Source: Monosporascus cannonballus
Taxonomy: Eukaryota > Ascomycota > Sordariomycetes > Xylariales
Length of the DNA: 64,000 bases
Assembly (NCBI GenBank): GCA_004154925.1
Contig: QJNS01000004.1
Coordinates: 310,001-374,000 of the forward strand
Reading direction: 5' to 3'
Positions 8,535 to 22,900 of the stretch are shown here, piece after piece (positions within the stretch are counted from its first letter, which is position 1; each line of letters opens with the position of its first letter). Position numbers and translations under genes: made by a program. A model generated the notes under the pieces. It was not told where the DNA came from and made no database searches. It saw only the letters and a program-made list of their open reading frames with translations.

Positions 8535-11500
8535 CTATTTTGTCTTTTCAAAAATCTTGGCTATAAAATTTTCTTTTTCTTTTTTCCCTTTTAGTAAGTA
8601 ATTTTTCATTTTTTCGTCCCTAAACATATTATTTCGTATTTCCAAATTCGTCGTATTTCCTATTCTTTTATTATTCGTCGCATTAACCTTATAAAGGCTT
8701 TCGACAAATTCGGGTACGAAATTGGGCCTTATTCTTATTATTTCTCAAAAGGTATCATATATAAAATAATTAAAAACGTTTCGAAATATAAAAAAATGTT
8801 AATCGAAGTCGATGTTACAATAATACCGGTATACCGCTCTCTTTTATACAAAATATTCGTCAAAAACATTAACGTTTGAAATGCAAAAAGGCGCTTACCG
8901 AAAAGCGATATTTAAAAGTTCAACGGCTTTATCTTAAAGCTTAACGTCATTATTAAAAAAAATAAACAAAGTTTTTTTCGTCTTATTTGTTTACGTAAAC
9001 AAAAAGCGCTAACCCGTTCGAAAGGTATTACCATAATATAGCGTAAGCTTTAATCGTTAAAGGAATTATAGAAACAGAAACGTCTATAAGCGGCAGAACA
9101 AAAATAATTAAAAAAGGCGGTTACGTTGCCCACATTAGCACAAATCACGAATTCGGCTAACTGGTCCGGGGTTAATACCTTTAACTAATCGACTCTTAAT
9201 TAAGATACGCCCTCTATCTCTAATAAAAATTCTTTAGTAGACATCAAGCATTAATGAGGTTTTTAGCAGATTTCAAAGTAATTTCGAAATCTAGATACTT
9301 TTTCTATTTAATTAAGTATTAAGTAAGTCCGTTTTCTTTTTTTAAGTCGAATATTTTCTCCATTTCGTACTCTATATCGTTTTCTATCTTTGTATCGCTT
9401 TATACTATATGTACTTTTATAGTATTCGCTATTAACTTAAATAAAAAATATGAAAAGTTAGATGGAATTTAACTTTTAGTAGAAATTCTAGTTAATAATT
9501 ACTTTTTTAAATTCTTTTGGCGATTTTGTAAAGTCCGATATATATAAAATCGAGTTTTTGGTTTAGTTGTTTTGTTTTGGTATTCTTGATAATAAGGTAA
9601 AACATTTCTCTTTTTTCGAAAGTTAATCCTTTTAACTGTTTTTCGTTATAATACTTATTTATTTGATTTCGTACGAATTCTCATTCCGTTTTCATCTTCT
9701 AGTACAATTATCTTAATTATTTTAATATAAAAATTACTTTAACGTTAACTAGGCCTGTTTGGTAAAAATTTCGGTACATCTTTAACGTAAAACCAAAATT
9801 GGCGTTAACTAAAATAATCTTAATATTTTCGTACTAACTGGTGTTATAAGCCAGCTAGGCGGTAAATAACTTTTAACTCAATAATGTTATTCGTTGTTAA
9901 TATAATATCGCAAATATATTTCCAATATCATATTTAATCGTTTTATTTGCTTATTTATTTAATATTTGAAGAGGTTAAACAACTTATAATTTAGGGTAAT
10001 TTATATTATAATGCCTTGCCAAATCTTTAAAGTTAATATAATTCCTTCATTTAAAGTAATTTCGAATAAAATTCAGTGTATACTAAACGTATTTAGAAAA
10101 AAGTATATACTATTAATTCTATATTAATATGCTCATAATAAGTAAAAAAAATACGAATATTTCGTAAATCGATTAACGTTAATAAAATTATTATTATAAT
10201 ATTCTTTTATTACTGGATTTTGGAATAGAGAAAGTTTAATAATAAAATCCATCGTAGCCGACTCCTATAGGTTTTTTTAATACTGGTAGTAGTTGTAGTT
10301 TTTCGTATAGCTTATATCGTCGCGCTTTAAACTTGTTACAAAGATCGCATTATTATTCAATTTTCTGAACTATTATTTTTATTCTAGCAAAAAAATATAT
10401 GCGTTAAAATTATACAAAGAACTTGTTGAGCTCGAAGTATCTATATAGCTAATATTCATGTATTTTTCGTACTAGACCTTTCTAGTATTCTTTTAAAATT
10501 TGTATTTTATTTGATTTTTAGTTTTTTAAAAGACTGTCGTTATATTGCTAGATTATTAAATGCATATCAAAACAATACTATCCGAATTATCGTAATCTGT
10601 CATAAACGTAAATATCCTTTTATAATATTATCAAAAATTATACAACTAACCTTAAACATTTTTTCTTCGAAATCTAGTCGTTTACTTAGAATATCGACTT
10701 TGCTGTTTTTTAAAACATTTTTATAAATAATAACGAAATCAAAATTCGCTAATCTCTTTACGTATCTTAATTATCGTCATATTAATTCTCTGGTCGTAAT
10801 AAAACAGTTAAAGTTTTAATAGTCCGTATAAGTTCGAACTTAATGCAAACTTCCCTTAAAAAATATCTGAATTTTCGAAAATCTATAATAAGGGCCATAA
10901 ATTTCTTATCTAGAATGCCATAATTAAATTCCGCTCCTTTTTATTTATTCCAAAAGAATAAAATAAAATATAATTTTCTTTAATTATTTCGTTATGCGGT
11001 CATTATGTTTACCGCGTAATTCGATATATCGGTTTTAAATTTAGCAGAATAAATTAAATTATATATATTTAATACTAGTTCGTTAATAATTATATGTTTC
11101 AAATATCTAAAAGCTTTTTCCCTTTTAAACGTCAATATAAATTCCCCCTTTTTTTCATATAATTAATTCAAAGTATAATTATTTTATTAAAGTTTTAAAT
11201 AAACTTTCTTTAACAATTAGCACATTTCAAAAATACCTATACCTTTTTAACCGTAAATGGAGTTTGCTATTCCGTAATTATAGCGAATTTTTTAGGGTTT
11301 ATTCAGATATGTCCTAAGATAATAACGTATCTCAGATATTTCATTTCTTAGCTATAAAATTGATTTTTTTCCTACATTAACAAATAGGTTTACATTCTAT
11401 AAAGCTTAAAAAACTTTAAAAACGTGTTTTATATATGTTTCTTCTATTTTCGAAAAAATAAAGATATCGTTAAGGTAACAATCGATAAAAATATCGAGGT

Positions 11501-11739
11501 ATTTTCGTAGCATATAATTTACCATTCTTTAGAAATTACTACTACGTTCGTAAGTTCTATTAGTATAACTAAGTACTTAAATAGTTCGTATTTCGTCCTA
11601 AAAGTAAATTTCTATGTATATTCCTTTTTATTTCCAATAAAATTATATCTATTTCGAAAATCGAATAATATAAACTATTTAGTTTCGTAAAATCGGTCCT
11701 TTATTTCTGTAATTAAAGGTAATAATATTCGATCTTTAA

Positions 11740-11835
11740 CAATAATATCGTTTAATTGTAGAGAATTGATTACGAATCGTAATTTTGCGTTTTTTTTAGT
11801 ATAAAAATTATAAGGTATCTCGTTAATAATTTCGA
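11740..11835 (-). pseudogene. Gypsy E reverse transcriptase remnant
   Basis: The minus strand here matches the segment of gypsy A at 28350-28445 that encodes the VPKKNGKLR part of the reverse transcriptase. In E the same codons are present but carry RIP changes. It fixes the coding strand of E as minus. Confidence 0.6.
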
Positions 11836-12150
11836 AAATCGAACATATCCTTTTTATAATCGATCTTCTAGGTATTTTTTTAAAAACGCGCCATTTATTT
11901 CCGTTAAAGTTGTAAATAATATAAAACTTTGTTACTAAGCTTTTTTGTGAAATTATCTTATAACCTTATTCGTTATATTTAATAACTTCGTATCAAACTT
12001 CTTTTTAAAAAGCTATTCGTATCGCTAATATTATAGTAGCACATTATTCACAATCTTTAATTCATACGGCTGTTATTCTAAATTATTATTTAATTGCCTT
12101 GATTTCTTTCCAATAACAGTAATAATACGTCGGATTCTTTTAATATCTAT

Positions 12151-12538
12151 TGCGACGAACTAAGCGTTTAACTAATTATTAAACCTTAGTCGTACGGGTT
12201 TATATTAGCAGGAGTGTCGTGGGAATCTAAGCAATAAATACGGTAATCGTATTACGTCTTATAATACCAAGGGTATTTTAAGTAATAAATTATTATTGCA
12301 AATTAAAGCTATTTAAATTATGGAAGGAATAAGCGTATATAACTTATTCTTATTTGCTGGATTATTACCAGTAAATTGGTAATTCGACTTATTAGCTTAT
12401 TATTAGTAAGTTAGTAATCCAGCTTATTGGTTTACTACCAGTAAGTTGGTGATTTATTACGTAACCTACCCCGCCGCGCATTTATAGTTGGATTACGATA
12501 AACCGTTTCTAGAAACCGTAGCTCGTTAGGCCATAACA
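12151..12538 (-). repeat. LTR of gypsy B (left, coding 3' side)
   Basis: 388 bp from TGCGACGAAC to CCATAACA. The plus-left half is shared with the other gypsy LTRs. The plus-right half (U3) holds about three imperfect 34 bp tandem repeats of GGATTATTACCAGTAAATTGG type, then a GC-rich CCCCGCCGCGC block. Confidence 0.9.
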
Positions 12539-14495
12539 CGATCTCTCTTTTCCACAAATTTGCCTTTAAAAATTTTTTTTTGGTAAACTTCCTGCATCCA
12601 TTTAATATGTTTTCTAGTATGTCCAAACGTCCTTTTCGCAAATCCGAACAACTACTTACCCTGGCTAATTTAATTAAATTGAAAGGTTTTAACATAATAT
12701 CGTATCCTTTTTGTTCCACCCGGCAGCTTAATTATCAAATAATAAACGGGATTTTTCGTCATAAAAAACATGTTCGCCGAGGCCGTTCGTACGATAAAAC
12801 AGGAATCCTTATTTCCATAATTAATCGCTATATTACGGAACCGAGAAAATTAAAAATAAAAAACTAACGGCCGAAAAGTTTTTATCCGAAATTTTTACAC
12901 ATTTTTCTCGTATACGTCGTTAACGTTAATACCATTAATCTTAAGGCGCAAAACTTATTAATGGTACATTTTAATTTATGGACGAATTTAATAACTTTAC
13001 GTAATTAAAGTTAAAATCTGTGGTCAAAATATAAACTTTATATAAAATAAACGTTATTAATTAAAATGCAATAAATTAAAGGTTTCTCTTTTTAGATCTT
13101 ATAAATTAAAATGCAACTATTTCGGGTAATTTCGTCATTATTAATAAATATTTTTTAACAGGCGTTAAACGCTAATAAGGTTTTTAACATGTTTCTTAGT
13201 ATGCTAAAAATACATGTACTTTTTCTAGTTAATCAGATATTAAGTAAGTCCGTTTTATTTTCGTATATCGAAAATTTTCTCCACTTTATATATTTGGTCG
13301 TTTTTTTCTTCCATACCGTTTTGTGCCGTATATATTTTCATTATATCTATTATTAATTTGAGCCAAAATATATAAAAGATTAAATAAAATTTAACTTTTG
13401 ATAAAAGTTCTAATTAATAATTATTTTTTAAGATTCTTTGGGTAATTTTGTATGGACCGATATATTTGAAATCGAGTTTTTTATTAGGCTGTTTTGTTTA
13501 AATATTTTTGATAATAAGGAGAATTATTTTTCTTCTTTCGAAACTTAATTTTTTAACCTTTTTAATTATAATACTTATTTCTTTGATTTCGTACGAATTC
13601 CATTTTTATTTTTATTTCTTAATTCAGTTATTGTAATTATTCTGACATAAAAATTTCCTTAATATTAATTAAAATGTTATTACCTACTTCTTTATAAACT
13701 TTTAAAATAAAACCAGAATTTACTTTTGCTGGTATTATCTTAATATGTTTGTAATAATTAATATTATAAGTTAATTATGAGATCAATAATTTTTTAGTTT
13801 ATTATTTTGTTCGTAATTAATATAATGTTGTTAATAAGTTTTTAAGGTTTAATTTATGCGTTCCGTTTATCCGTTTATCTAAGGTTTAAACGCGCTGGAT
13901 AATTTGTGATTTAACCCAATTTATATTATTAGACCTTATTACAATTTAGATACAAAGGTTAATTCTTTATTTGAAATAATATTTATTAATAATTCGTATA
14001 TATTAAAAAAACATTTAAAAATATATGTTATTTATTCGGCAGTTATATCTCCGTAATATGGTTAAAAAATAAGAAAATTCCGTAACTCGATCGACAATTA
14101 CGAAAATATTATTGTATTATATTTCCGTAACAGGATTTTCTCATATAAGATATTTAATAATAAAGTCGAATATAACTAAATACCATAATAACTTTACGAT
14201 TAATAATAATTATCATTTTCCATATAACTTATGTCGTTAAGTTTTTATGTTAATATAAACATCGTATTACTGTATAATTTTCTGTGCCGTTAATTTCATT
14301 CTAAAAAGAGACTATACGTTAAAACCGTTTTAAGATTTTATGACTCTCTAAATATTCGTATAGCTAATATTCGTATATATTTCGTATTAAATTATTTTAG
14401 TATTTTTCTAGAATTTACATTTTGTTTGTTTTTTAATTTTCTAAAAAGTATTGTTATATTGCTAGATCTTTTAATACATATCAAAAGGTACTATC

Positions 14496-14660
14496 TGTCA
14501 GCTAGCAGAGGGTGCTCTAGCACCCCATATACCGAAGATTCCCTTTGATCGGAAAATATATGTTCCGGGACTAGTTGACCTTAAAGTACAGTGCGTGTTC
14601 TAAAGTATTTGCAACTAGTTATTAATATATATACATAATTAATATCGTTTATATCTAATA
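14496..14660 (+). repeat. 5' LTR of the copia element
   Basis: 165 bp starting TGTCAGCTAGCAGAGGGTGC. It contains TTCCGGGACTAG and a TATATATAC stretch, and ends CTAATA (from CTGACA). Confidence 0.88.
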
Positions 14661-17600
14661 ATTAAAAGTTTTTTTCGCTTAATTAAGGTATATATTAATT
14701 AATTAGTTATTGCTAAGACGATATAAACTATATATTAATTATAATTATCGAAATACGCCAATAATAATAATAACGACCGTACCGTTAACGTTTTTCGTTA
14801 TTTATAAAGGACTTAAGGATTAAAATCGTTTTAAAGGCGATTTCTAATTTAAAATATATGCATTCGATATTTGGAATTATATCGTTCCTAATTAAAACCT
14901 TTAATAACTTATTAGATTTACAAAACCCAATACAACTTTTTACCTAAAATAATAAATCCGCCATGCGATACGAATTAATACCTTAAGCGGTTTATCGTCC
15001 ATATTTATATTTTCCGGAAAAATTACCGAAAAAATCGACTATATAAGTTACCTAACGAATACCTTTAAGATAACGACTGAAGGAAAATAAGCCTATAATC
15101 AGAACTTTACGGCATATATTTACAAAAATCGGAAATACGACATTATTTGTAAGAATATTAACGATTTTATAAAATAGGGTTTAAAATCGGTATTTTTAAC
15201 AATTAAAAAAACCAGCCTTTTTCCAGAAAAGAATTTACAAAAATAATAGGTTAATTTAGGCGAATTCGGCAAAATATACGATAATAAATTTTTAATTAAT
15301 ATTTAATGAAAGCATCGCAAAATATTAAAGTAAGTTTGGAAATCTGGTAAAAACTTAAACGAATAAATTATAAAATAATAAAAGATTATAATTTTAGAAT
15401 AACGATTACATAAGTTAACAATTGATATATAATATTAGCCCTTATAATTAATATATAAATTATTGTTTTCCAAATAATAAAAAGGCCGAAATTAATAACG
15501 GTACGATTAGTTTTTAAAAAGAGATAATTAATATTTTGAATTATTACGTTATAGTTTATTGTATATTTATATTACGAAAGATTAAGGTAATGTTTTTAAC
15601 GTTTTACGAGATATTTGCAAATTTTCTTAATTAAAACGATTTTAATTAAGAAAATCCCAAAAATATTAAATTTTAACTACAAAAAAAGACTTTAAGCCTT
15701 AAGCCGAAAGAGGATAATTATAAAGGTTTTTATGCGGACCGAAACGGTAATAAATAAAAACGTTAAAAATTAAACGAATAATATATTTATTATAAAACGT
15801 ATTTGATTAATTATTATATATTATTTAATTATTATTATATATTCATTAGAAAAGCTTTAAATATTTTCCGTTTTAATAATTAAATAATTATATATATTTA
15901 AAGAGGAATTTTTACCGATTAATGTTTAAAGGAAAAAATCGTTCATTTATCATGAATTATGAAAAAACCTATTATATAAAAAATAAATTAATTTTTAAAA
16001 AAGGTATAACGAATATTAGCATATTTTATAATTAATATTTAACGTAACGTTATAAACATTTTATTTTACCTTTTCAAGATTTTAATTATTTTGGATTTAA
16101 AGTTTACGATATATATATTTAACTTAATTAATAAATTCTTAAATTTTAGATTTATTGTATAAAATAATAAGATATACGTAAGTAATAATTTCGTTCTAAT
16201 TAAGCGGTATAAAAATTAATATAATCCTTTAAAGCCCTAGTAATATAAAAACGTTACGTTTGTATAACGTAACATATTGAAAAGAATTTGTATATATTTT
16301 GATATTTTTCCGGCAATTCCGAAAAAAGATTTATTAATAAGACAAGTGAAAAACTAATAATTCTATTCGAAATAAATATACTTAAGTAATTATTACGTTA
16401 ATAAACATATTTAATTAATTCGTTATTAGAAATATTAATGTAATTTTTATTGATGTAATTTTAACAATTTATAAACGAAACGTTAATTCATAAATAGCGA
16501 AACTATTATAAATTAATAATGGCATTATATGGCATTTAAAATGAAAATACCTAAAACTCGAAATAATTGATTAGTTATAATTTTATACAAAAGGAATCCG
16601 CTTAAAAGATTTTATAATAGTCGAATACTAAATATATAATAAAACGAAAATTAAAAGGTTAATATGCCGCGAATCAAAAAAAGGAATATCCTAATTAGGA
16701 CAAAAAATCGTTATCGACTTTATAAACTTTAAAAAAAAAACCTTAAAAATATAAATACCTTAAATTTGCCACCGACAGATATTTGGGTTTTATTTAAAAT
16801 ATTGACGTTAAAAACCAAAAGCAAAATATATTAATTATAATATTTCGGTATTTTTAAAAGTTATAAAAAAACCAAAAAAAGTTGTTTTATAAGTAATCAA
16901 ATGCGATAACGAAATACTAAAATATTATTAATTTCGAAATATATTTTAATTACCTTTTTTTAATATCCCACTTAAACACTTAATATTACATACTTAGATT
17001 TAAAACAGAAATATAAAATTTTTAAGGAATATAATTAAAGAAAAAATAACTACGATATAAAATAACGTTAAATTACTTTCGTTCCTAGTCGTATAGAGCC
17101 TTAAAGGAATAATATAATTATATTACCGTATTTATAAATATATATATTTTTGGCAAAGCTTATACGAAATTTATTATATTTATCTAACGTACAAAAATAG
17201 CATTATAATATTTAATCGAAAGCTTTAATAAGTTTACTTACGAATATATGGTTATATAACTTATATTATAAGAATGATCGTTATAAAAAAATAAAGATTT
17301 CAAAAATTAAAATTTAAAACGTAAATTAATTATTTTCTTAATTATTAATTTACGAATATTTACGAAATCTAAAACTTATTAATTAATAAAGTTATTATTA
17401 TTCGTAATATATAGTTTAACGAAAAAGGTATTTTTTAAGTAATATTAAAAACCTAAAAAATAATTTTTTATATATTATAAAAACAAAGTTAGAAAAATAC
17501 TTTAATAAATAATAATACCTAATTAAAACGATAATTATTTAATTTATATATAAGAAAACATAGAGACTTAAATACAAGAATTTAATTACCGGTTAGGCAA

Positions 17601-18409
17601 AAAAAAATAACTTTAAAACAATATTAACGTAAAATACGTACGGAATAAGGAAAAACAAACCTATTCACAAAACATTAATTCTTTTTATACGACCGTTATA
17701 TTTAATTTACTTTTATTCTTTAAACTATTACCGCTATTAATATTTGCCTTAATAACTATTACGATTATTACATTAAAGAAAAAAATAAAAGTAACCTTAA
17801 GTTTTTCTTATATTATTTAACTTAGAATAATGGTAAAAAACGAAAGTGTCCCACGGGTTATAAACGTAAACTCCCTATATGTTTCGTGTTAAAAAGGTAT
17901 TATCTAAAACCAATACAAAATATAAAAAACCGCATTTAATATGAAATATTTATCCTTTTTTATAAATACGTACGATAACCGGCCGGTAAATTACGGAAAT
18001 TTAAAGAAATTAATTACCCGAAATACGTATTACCTTAATCGAAAATATAATAATACCTTAATATACAAAAAATATCTAACTTATAAAACTCAATATATAA
18101 ACGTAATTTACAGTTACCGCCGTAAGGGTATAAAAATCTAAATATATACTTATTAAAGAAAATATTCCGTAAAGCCGGAAAAGCTTATTTATAAAGCCAT
18201 AAGGAAATACGATCTCAAGAAATCGTTAATTAATTTCTTATTAAAAAATAAGTTTTAAAGTATATATAAGTATATATTTATAAACTTATTACTTATAATC
18301 AACTTTAAAAGTATAAGGCCCGTTTTATCGTACAAAACGATTAATAACTTAAAACCGCTTATAGCAATATATACGTAATTATTTTCGCTTAAAAATCGTT
18401 TTAAAGTTT

Positions 18410-18720
18410 AATTATTATTATTACGGTTAAGTTCGATTGAAATTTAAATCATATAATATTATAAACATTTTTATAAATACCAACTTACCTTACGAAATCA
18501 ATATTAAAATGCCTTCAAATTACCCGTAATATAACAAAACTTTCATAATTAAAAAAGTATTATATGGATTAAGGGAATTATTTTTGTTATAATAAACAGA
18601 TTTTATTAGAATATTTAAAAAGTTAGAATTTAATTCCGTTCGTTACGAACCTAATTATTTTATTCGTTAAAAGGTATTTAATTTTTTATAGACGATATGA
18701 TTATAATATATTGCGAAAGA
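18410..18720 (+). pseudogene. Copia reverse transcriptase remnant
   Basis: On the plus strand NIFINTNLPYEINIKMP corresponds to the copia NAFLNxDLxEEVYMxxP block. It is followed by KVLYGLREL (family LYGLKQ) at about 18555-18580 and FFIDDMIIIY at about 18680-18705, which is the YVDD active-site segment with the first residue changed. The spacing between blocks is right for Ty1/copia. In-frame stops separate them, so it is not functional. Confidence 0.85.
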
Positions 18721-19807
18721 AATCACAACCTTATTAATTAATTAATTTAACAAATATAAAAACGATATACTTTAACAAAAAATAAAAACCTATAATAATA
18801 TTTTGGAATTAAAATAATGAAAAATAAACTTAATAAAAAACATCTAATTATTTTAATCCAATTTTATAAATAAGTTAATTAACTTAATATCTAAAACAAA
18901 TCTAAATAACTTTTTAAAAATATCCATAATTAACATTAAGCTATTACAGAATCTTAATTTGGCGTATTTAGACTTTATTAATAAATATTAAAAAAATCGG
19001 TTTTATTTTTTTCGTAATAGTTAATACGTAACCCGATATATCCTTTGCGGTATTTTAATTTATCCGATTTAACCTAAACCTTAACGACGTATATTATAAA
19101 AATATCGACTAAGTTATATTATACGTGATTAAAATTAAAGTATTAATATTATAATTTAAGGATAAAAATTTATTAAATATTTGGAGCGACTTTCTTTTGC
19201 TAATAATACGATTAACCGAAAAACTTCCTGAATTTACGTTATAAAGTTATTTAAAAACATAATAAGATAACTGGCAAATAAATAAAATATAATAATTATT
19301 TTTATAATAAAAACGGAATTACAATTTTTTACGTAGATTATAAAAAAACTCTTATTTAGCTTTTAATTAATTAAAAGTTTAAAAATTCTCGTACATATAA
19401 AACGGTTAAATATATGGTACGATAATCGATAAACTATATAATTTATTAATACCGATATTACCTTATTAATAACGAAATTACGGCATATAAATATACATAA
19501 TTATTTGTTATAATTTACAGTAAAAATGGATTTAATCAAAATGTATTATAGGTTTACAGGCGATATGTTAATTAACTGTTTAACAAAAGCCTTATTACGC
19601 AAATTTTTTAAGTACTTCAAAAAGCAACTAAAACTAATAAATATTACGGAAACCTTCGATTAATAGAAAAACGCATTACGAAAGATTTCAAAAGCAAAAT
19701 TAATTAATTAAAAAAATTTCATCGCCGGAGAAAAGGTAAAACAAATAATTATGGCTTTAAAAGTTATAACAATTAACACCGTAAATGCTTTAAGGTATTA
19801 AAAGGGT

Positions 19808-19973
19808 GTATTAATTAGCAGGAGGTACTCTAGCATACAATATACGGAAAATTCCCTCTGATCGGAACATATATATTCCGGGACTAGATCACCTTAAAGT
19901 AAAGTGCGCGTTCTAAAGCACTTGCAACTAGTCATCAATATACACACACAACTGATGTCCCTTATATCTGACA
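19808..19973 (+). repeat. 3' LTR of the copia element
   Basis: 166 bp, beginning TATTAATTAGCAG. Every difference from TGTCAGCTAGCAG in the first 13 bases is a C-to-T or G-to-A step. It ends ATATCTGACA. Confidence 0.88.
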
Positions 19974-22900
19974 CTACTCGAATTATCGCAATTTATTGCG
20001 GCCGTAAATGTTTTTCTGTAATAATATCAAAAATTGTATGGCTAATTTTAACTATTTTTTTAAGGTTTAATCGTTTACTTAAAGCATTCGTTTTATTATT
20101 TTTTAAATTTTTTTGTTGATAATAACAATTTGAAATTGGCTAATTTTTTCGCGTAATAAAATTATTATCTTGTAAATTTCCTGGTCGTATTAAATCGGGT
20201 AAGGTTTTGATAATCCGTATAAATCTTAACTTGTTATAAATTTTCTTTTAGGAAATACTTCAATTTTCAAAGTCCTATAATAATAACTATAAATTTCTTA
20301 TTTGCAATAACGTAATTAAATTCGGCTTTCTTTAATTTGTACGAAAAAAATATTATAAGGTACAATTTATTTTAATTCTCTCGTTATTTAATTATAATAT
20401 TCAATATATAATCCGATATATCGGTTTTTAATTTAACAGGGCGGTTTAAATGGTATATGATTAATATTAATATGTTAATAATCGTATCCATAATATTTCG
20501 GAAAGTTTTTTCCGTATTTAGCAATTACTTAAATTTTTTTAAGGTTTGTTAAAGGTATAATTATTTTGCTAAAATTTGGCATAATTTTCCTGTAATAATT
20601 AATAAATTAAAGAAATATTTATATCTTTTTAATTATTCTTAGTATTTGTTATTTCGTAATTATAATAATCTTTTTAGCATTTATCGAAATATATTTTAAA
20701 GTAATAATATATGCTAAATATTTTATTGTTTTGTTTATGGAATTAACTCTCTTTTGTATTAACAAATAACTTTACGTCCTATAGAACTTAAAAAACTTTA
20801 TAAATATATTTTGCTTATATTTTTTCCGTTTCGAAAAAGATGAGAATCTCGTCGAGATAATATATAATAAAAATATCGAGATATTTCTATAATATATAGT
20901 TTATTATCCGTTAGAAAATTATTAGTATAGTTGTTAAGCTTATTAATAAACTAAATATTTAAACACTTTGTATTTCGTTTCAAAAGTGATTTTCTATTTA
21001 TATTTTTCCCTAATTTTAATAAGGTTATATCCGTTTTTGAAATCAAATATTATAAATTATTTAATTTCGTAAAATCGATTTTTTATATCCGTAATCAAAA
21101 ATAATAATATTCGATTTTTAATAATAATATTATTTAATTATTGAAATTTAATTATAAATGGCAATTTTCTATTTTTTTTAAGTACGAAAAATATAAAGTA
21201 CCCTATTACTAATTTCGAAAGTCGAATTTATCTTTTTTATAACCGACTTTTTAGGTATTTTCGGAAAATCCGGAATTTATTTGCGTTAAAATTATAAATA
21301 AGGTAAAATTTTGTAGAAAATCCTTTTTTTAAAAATTATCTTATAATCCTAGTTATTATGTTCTAGTAATTTTGTATTAAATTCCTTTTTAAAAATCTGC
21401 TTATATCTATAATATTATAATAATATATTAATTAAATTCTTTAATTTCTTGGGCTATTATTATTATTATTATTCCAGATCGTTATTTAATTATTTTAATT
21501 TCGTTTTAATACTAATAATAATAACTTATATTTTTGTAATACGCTTTTTTTATGTGTTATCTTTATGGGTAATAAGGTTTTTATCGTAACCTTATATTTA
21601 TATTTGTCAGTATTATTAATTAAATATTACAACGTTATTTTCTTTTTTTTCATTTATTAATAAGGAATAAAATAAATTTTACTTCCCTAATTTTACCGTT
21701 AATTAAAATTCCGTATTAACGTATTAATAATAATTATAAATTTATAACGTAATTGCTAGATAAAACGATATCGAAATTAATTATTTGGTATCGTTTTTTA
21801 ATAAAAATTTCCAAATAATTAATTTCACGTGTAAATTTTCCGTTATTTTAATCAAATTCCTAACCTTTGGTATTTATCGATATATAAGGTTTTAATTTAT
21901 ATTTCTCTAATAATTTGAATTCATTAATTCTATCCGGTAAAATATAACTCCCGCTTAAAATTCCGTAATCCATTATTACAATATTTTAATATGTTCCGAT
22001 TCGTATAGTCAAAGTAATAAAGTTATTAACAGTTTTTATCGTTATATTTAAAACCCTTTTCGGAAGTTCTTTTTAATTCCTTTGGGTTTTGGTATTTTAT
22101 GGCTTTTTTATAAATAATTTTTTTCTTTTAATTTTTGGTTGAATTCATCGAACCTTATTTATGTTTTTTTGTTCAGCGTATTAAGTTGTTATATTTATCG
22201 TTATTGCCGGCGTATTACTCTCTCGAATTATATTAATTATTTTTAATTCTTTTGTAATTTCTTTCCTTATCCAATAAATTCTTTTCTTATATTTACAATT
22301 ATATTTTATTATTTATCGTCTTAATTATCATTCTAATAATGTTCTGTAAATTAACGTATTTTTTCCTTAATAACGTTTTTTTCTAGAAATTTAAAATAAA
22401 AGTTAATTAAAAATAAAGATCCATAATAATCTTTGCGTAAGAAATTTTTACTGTACGCTAAATTAAGTCCTTTTCCGTTTAGTAATCATATTACCCATAA
22501 TAATAAAAAAGATTTTTTTACGGGAATTATTTTTTTTTCGGAGCAGCTTTTTGTTTCGGCTAATTATTAAATATTTCCTGGGGCTATAATTCCAAAATGT
22601 CGATATTATTCTTTAACGTCCATATTATTTCCGGTACGGTTTGGAAAATCGAATTTTTCATAATATATACGGATAATTCGTACCTAAATATATTATTTTT
22701 ATTTTTCGTAATCGGAATATTCTCGTCGTCGACAATATATGACCTGTATTTTGCCCTATCGATTAAAAAATTCCGAAATAAACCTTTTTTTTATTTTTAA
22801 TATTTACGTAATTATACCTATAATACTTTTTGCTATATTTGCAATATTTATTAAGTAAATATTTTAATTTTGCGCATTTCTTATTAAATCTTTTATCGTA

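Larger units (their letters stand above)
14496..19973 (+). mobile_element. Ty1/copia LTR retrotransposon nested in gypsy B, RIP-inactivated
   Basis: A 5,478 bp element with LTRs 14496-14660 and 19808-19973. The TSD is ctatc (14491-14495) and ctact (19974-19978); other gypsy copies show that the original target read ctaccc, so each copy lost a different C to T. A purine tract (AAAAGGG) lies just before the right LTR, placing the coding strand as plus. The reverse transcriptase remnant is recognisable as copia type. No frame is intact; most stops are TAA, as expected from CAA or CAG turned to TAA or TAG. Confidence 0.92.

Noticed and set aside
12435..12867. Overlapping open frames on both strands of about 95 codons
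   Set aside because: They span the LTR end and start of gypsy B; both are chance frames in repeat DNA.
21450..21475. Short ATT microsatellite
   Set aside because: Simple low-complexity run in RIP DNA; not a CRISPR or functional repeat.
22597..22800. A 67-codon hydrophobic plus-strand frame
   Set aside because: Antisense to gypsy B pol; hydrophobicity comes from A/T-rich codons.
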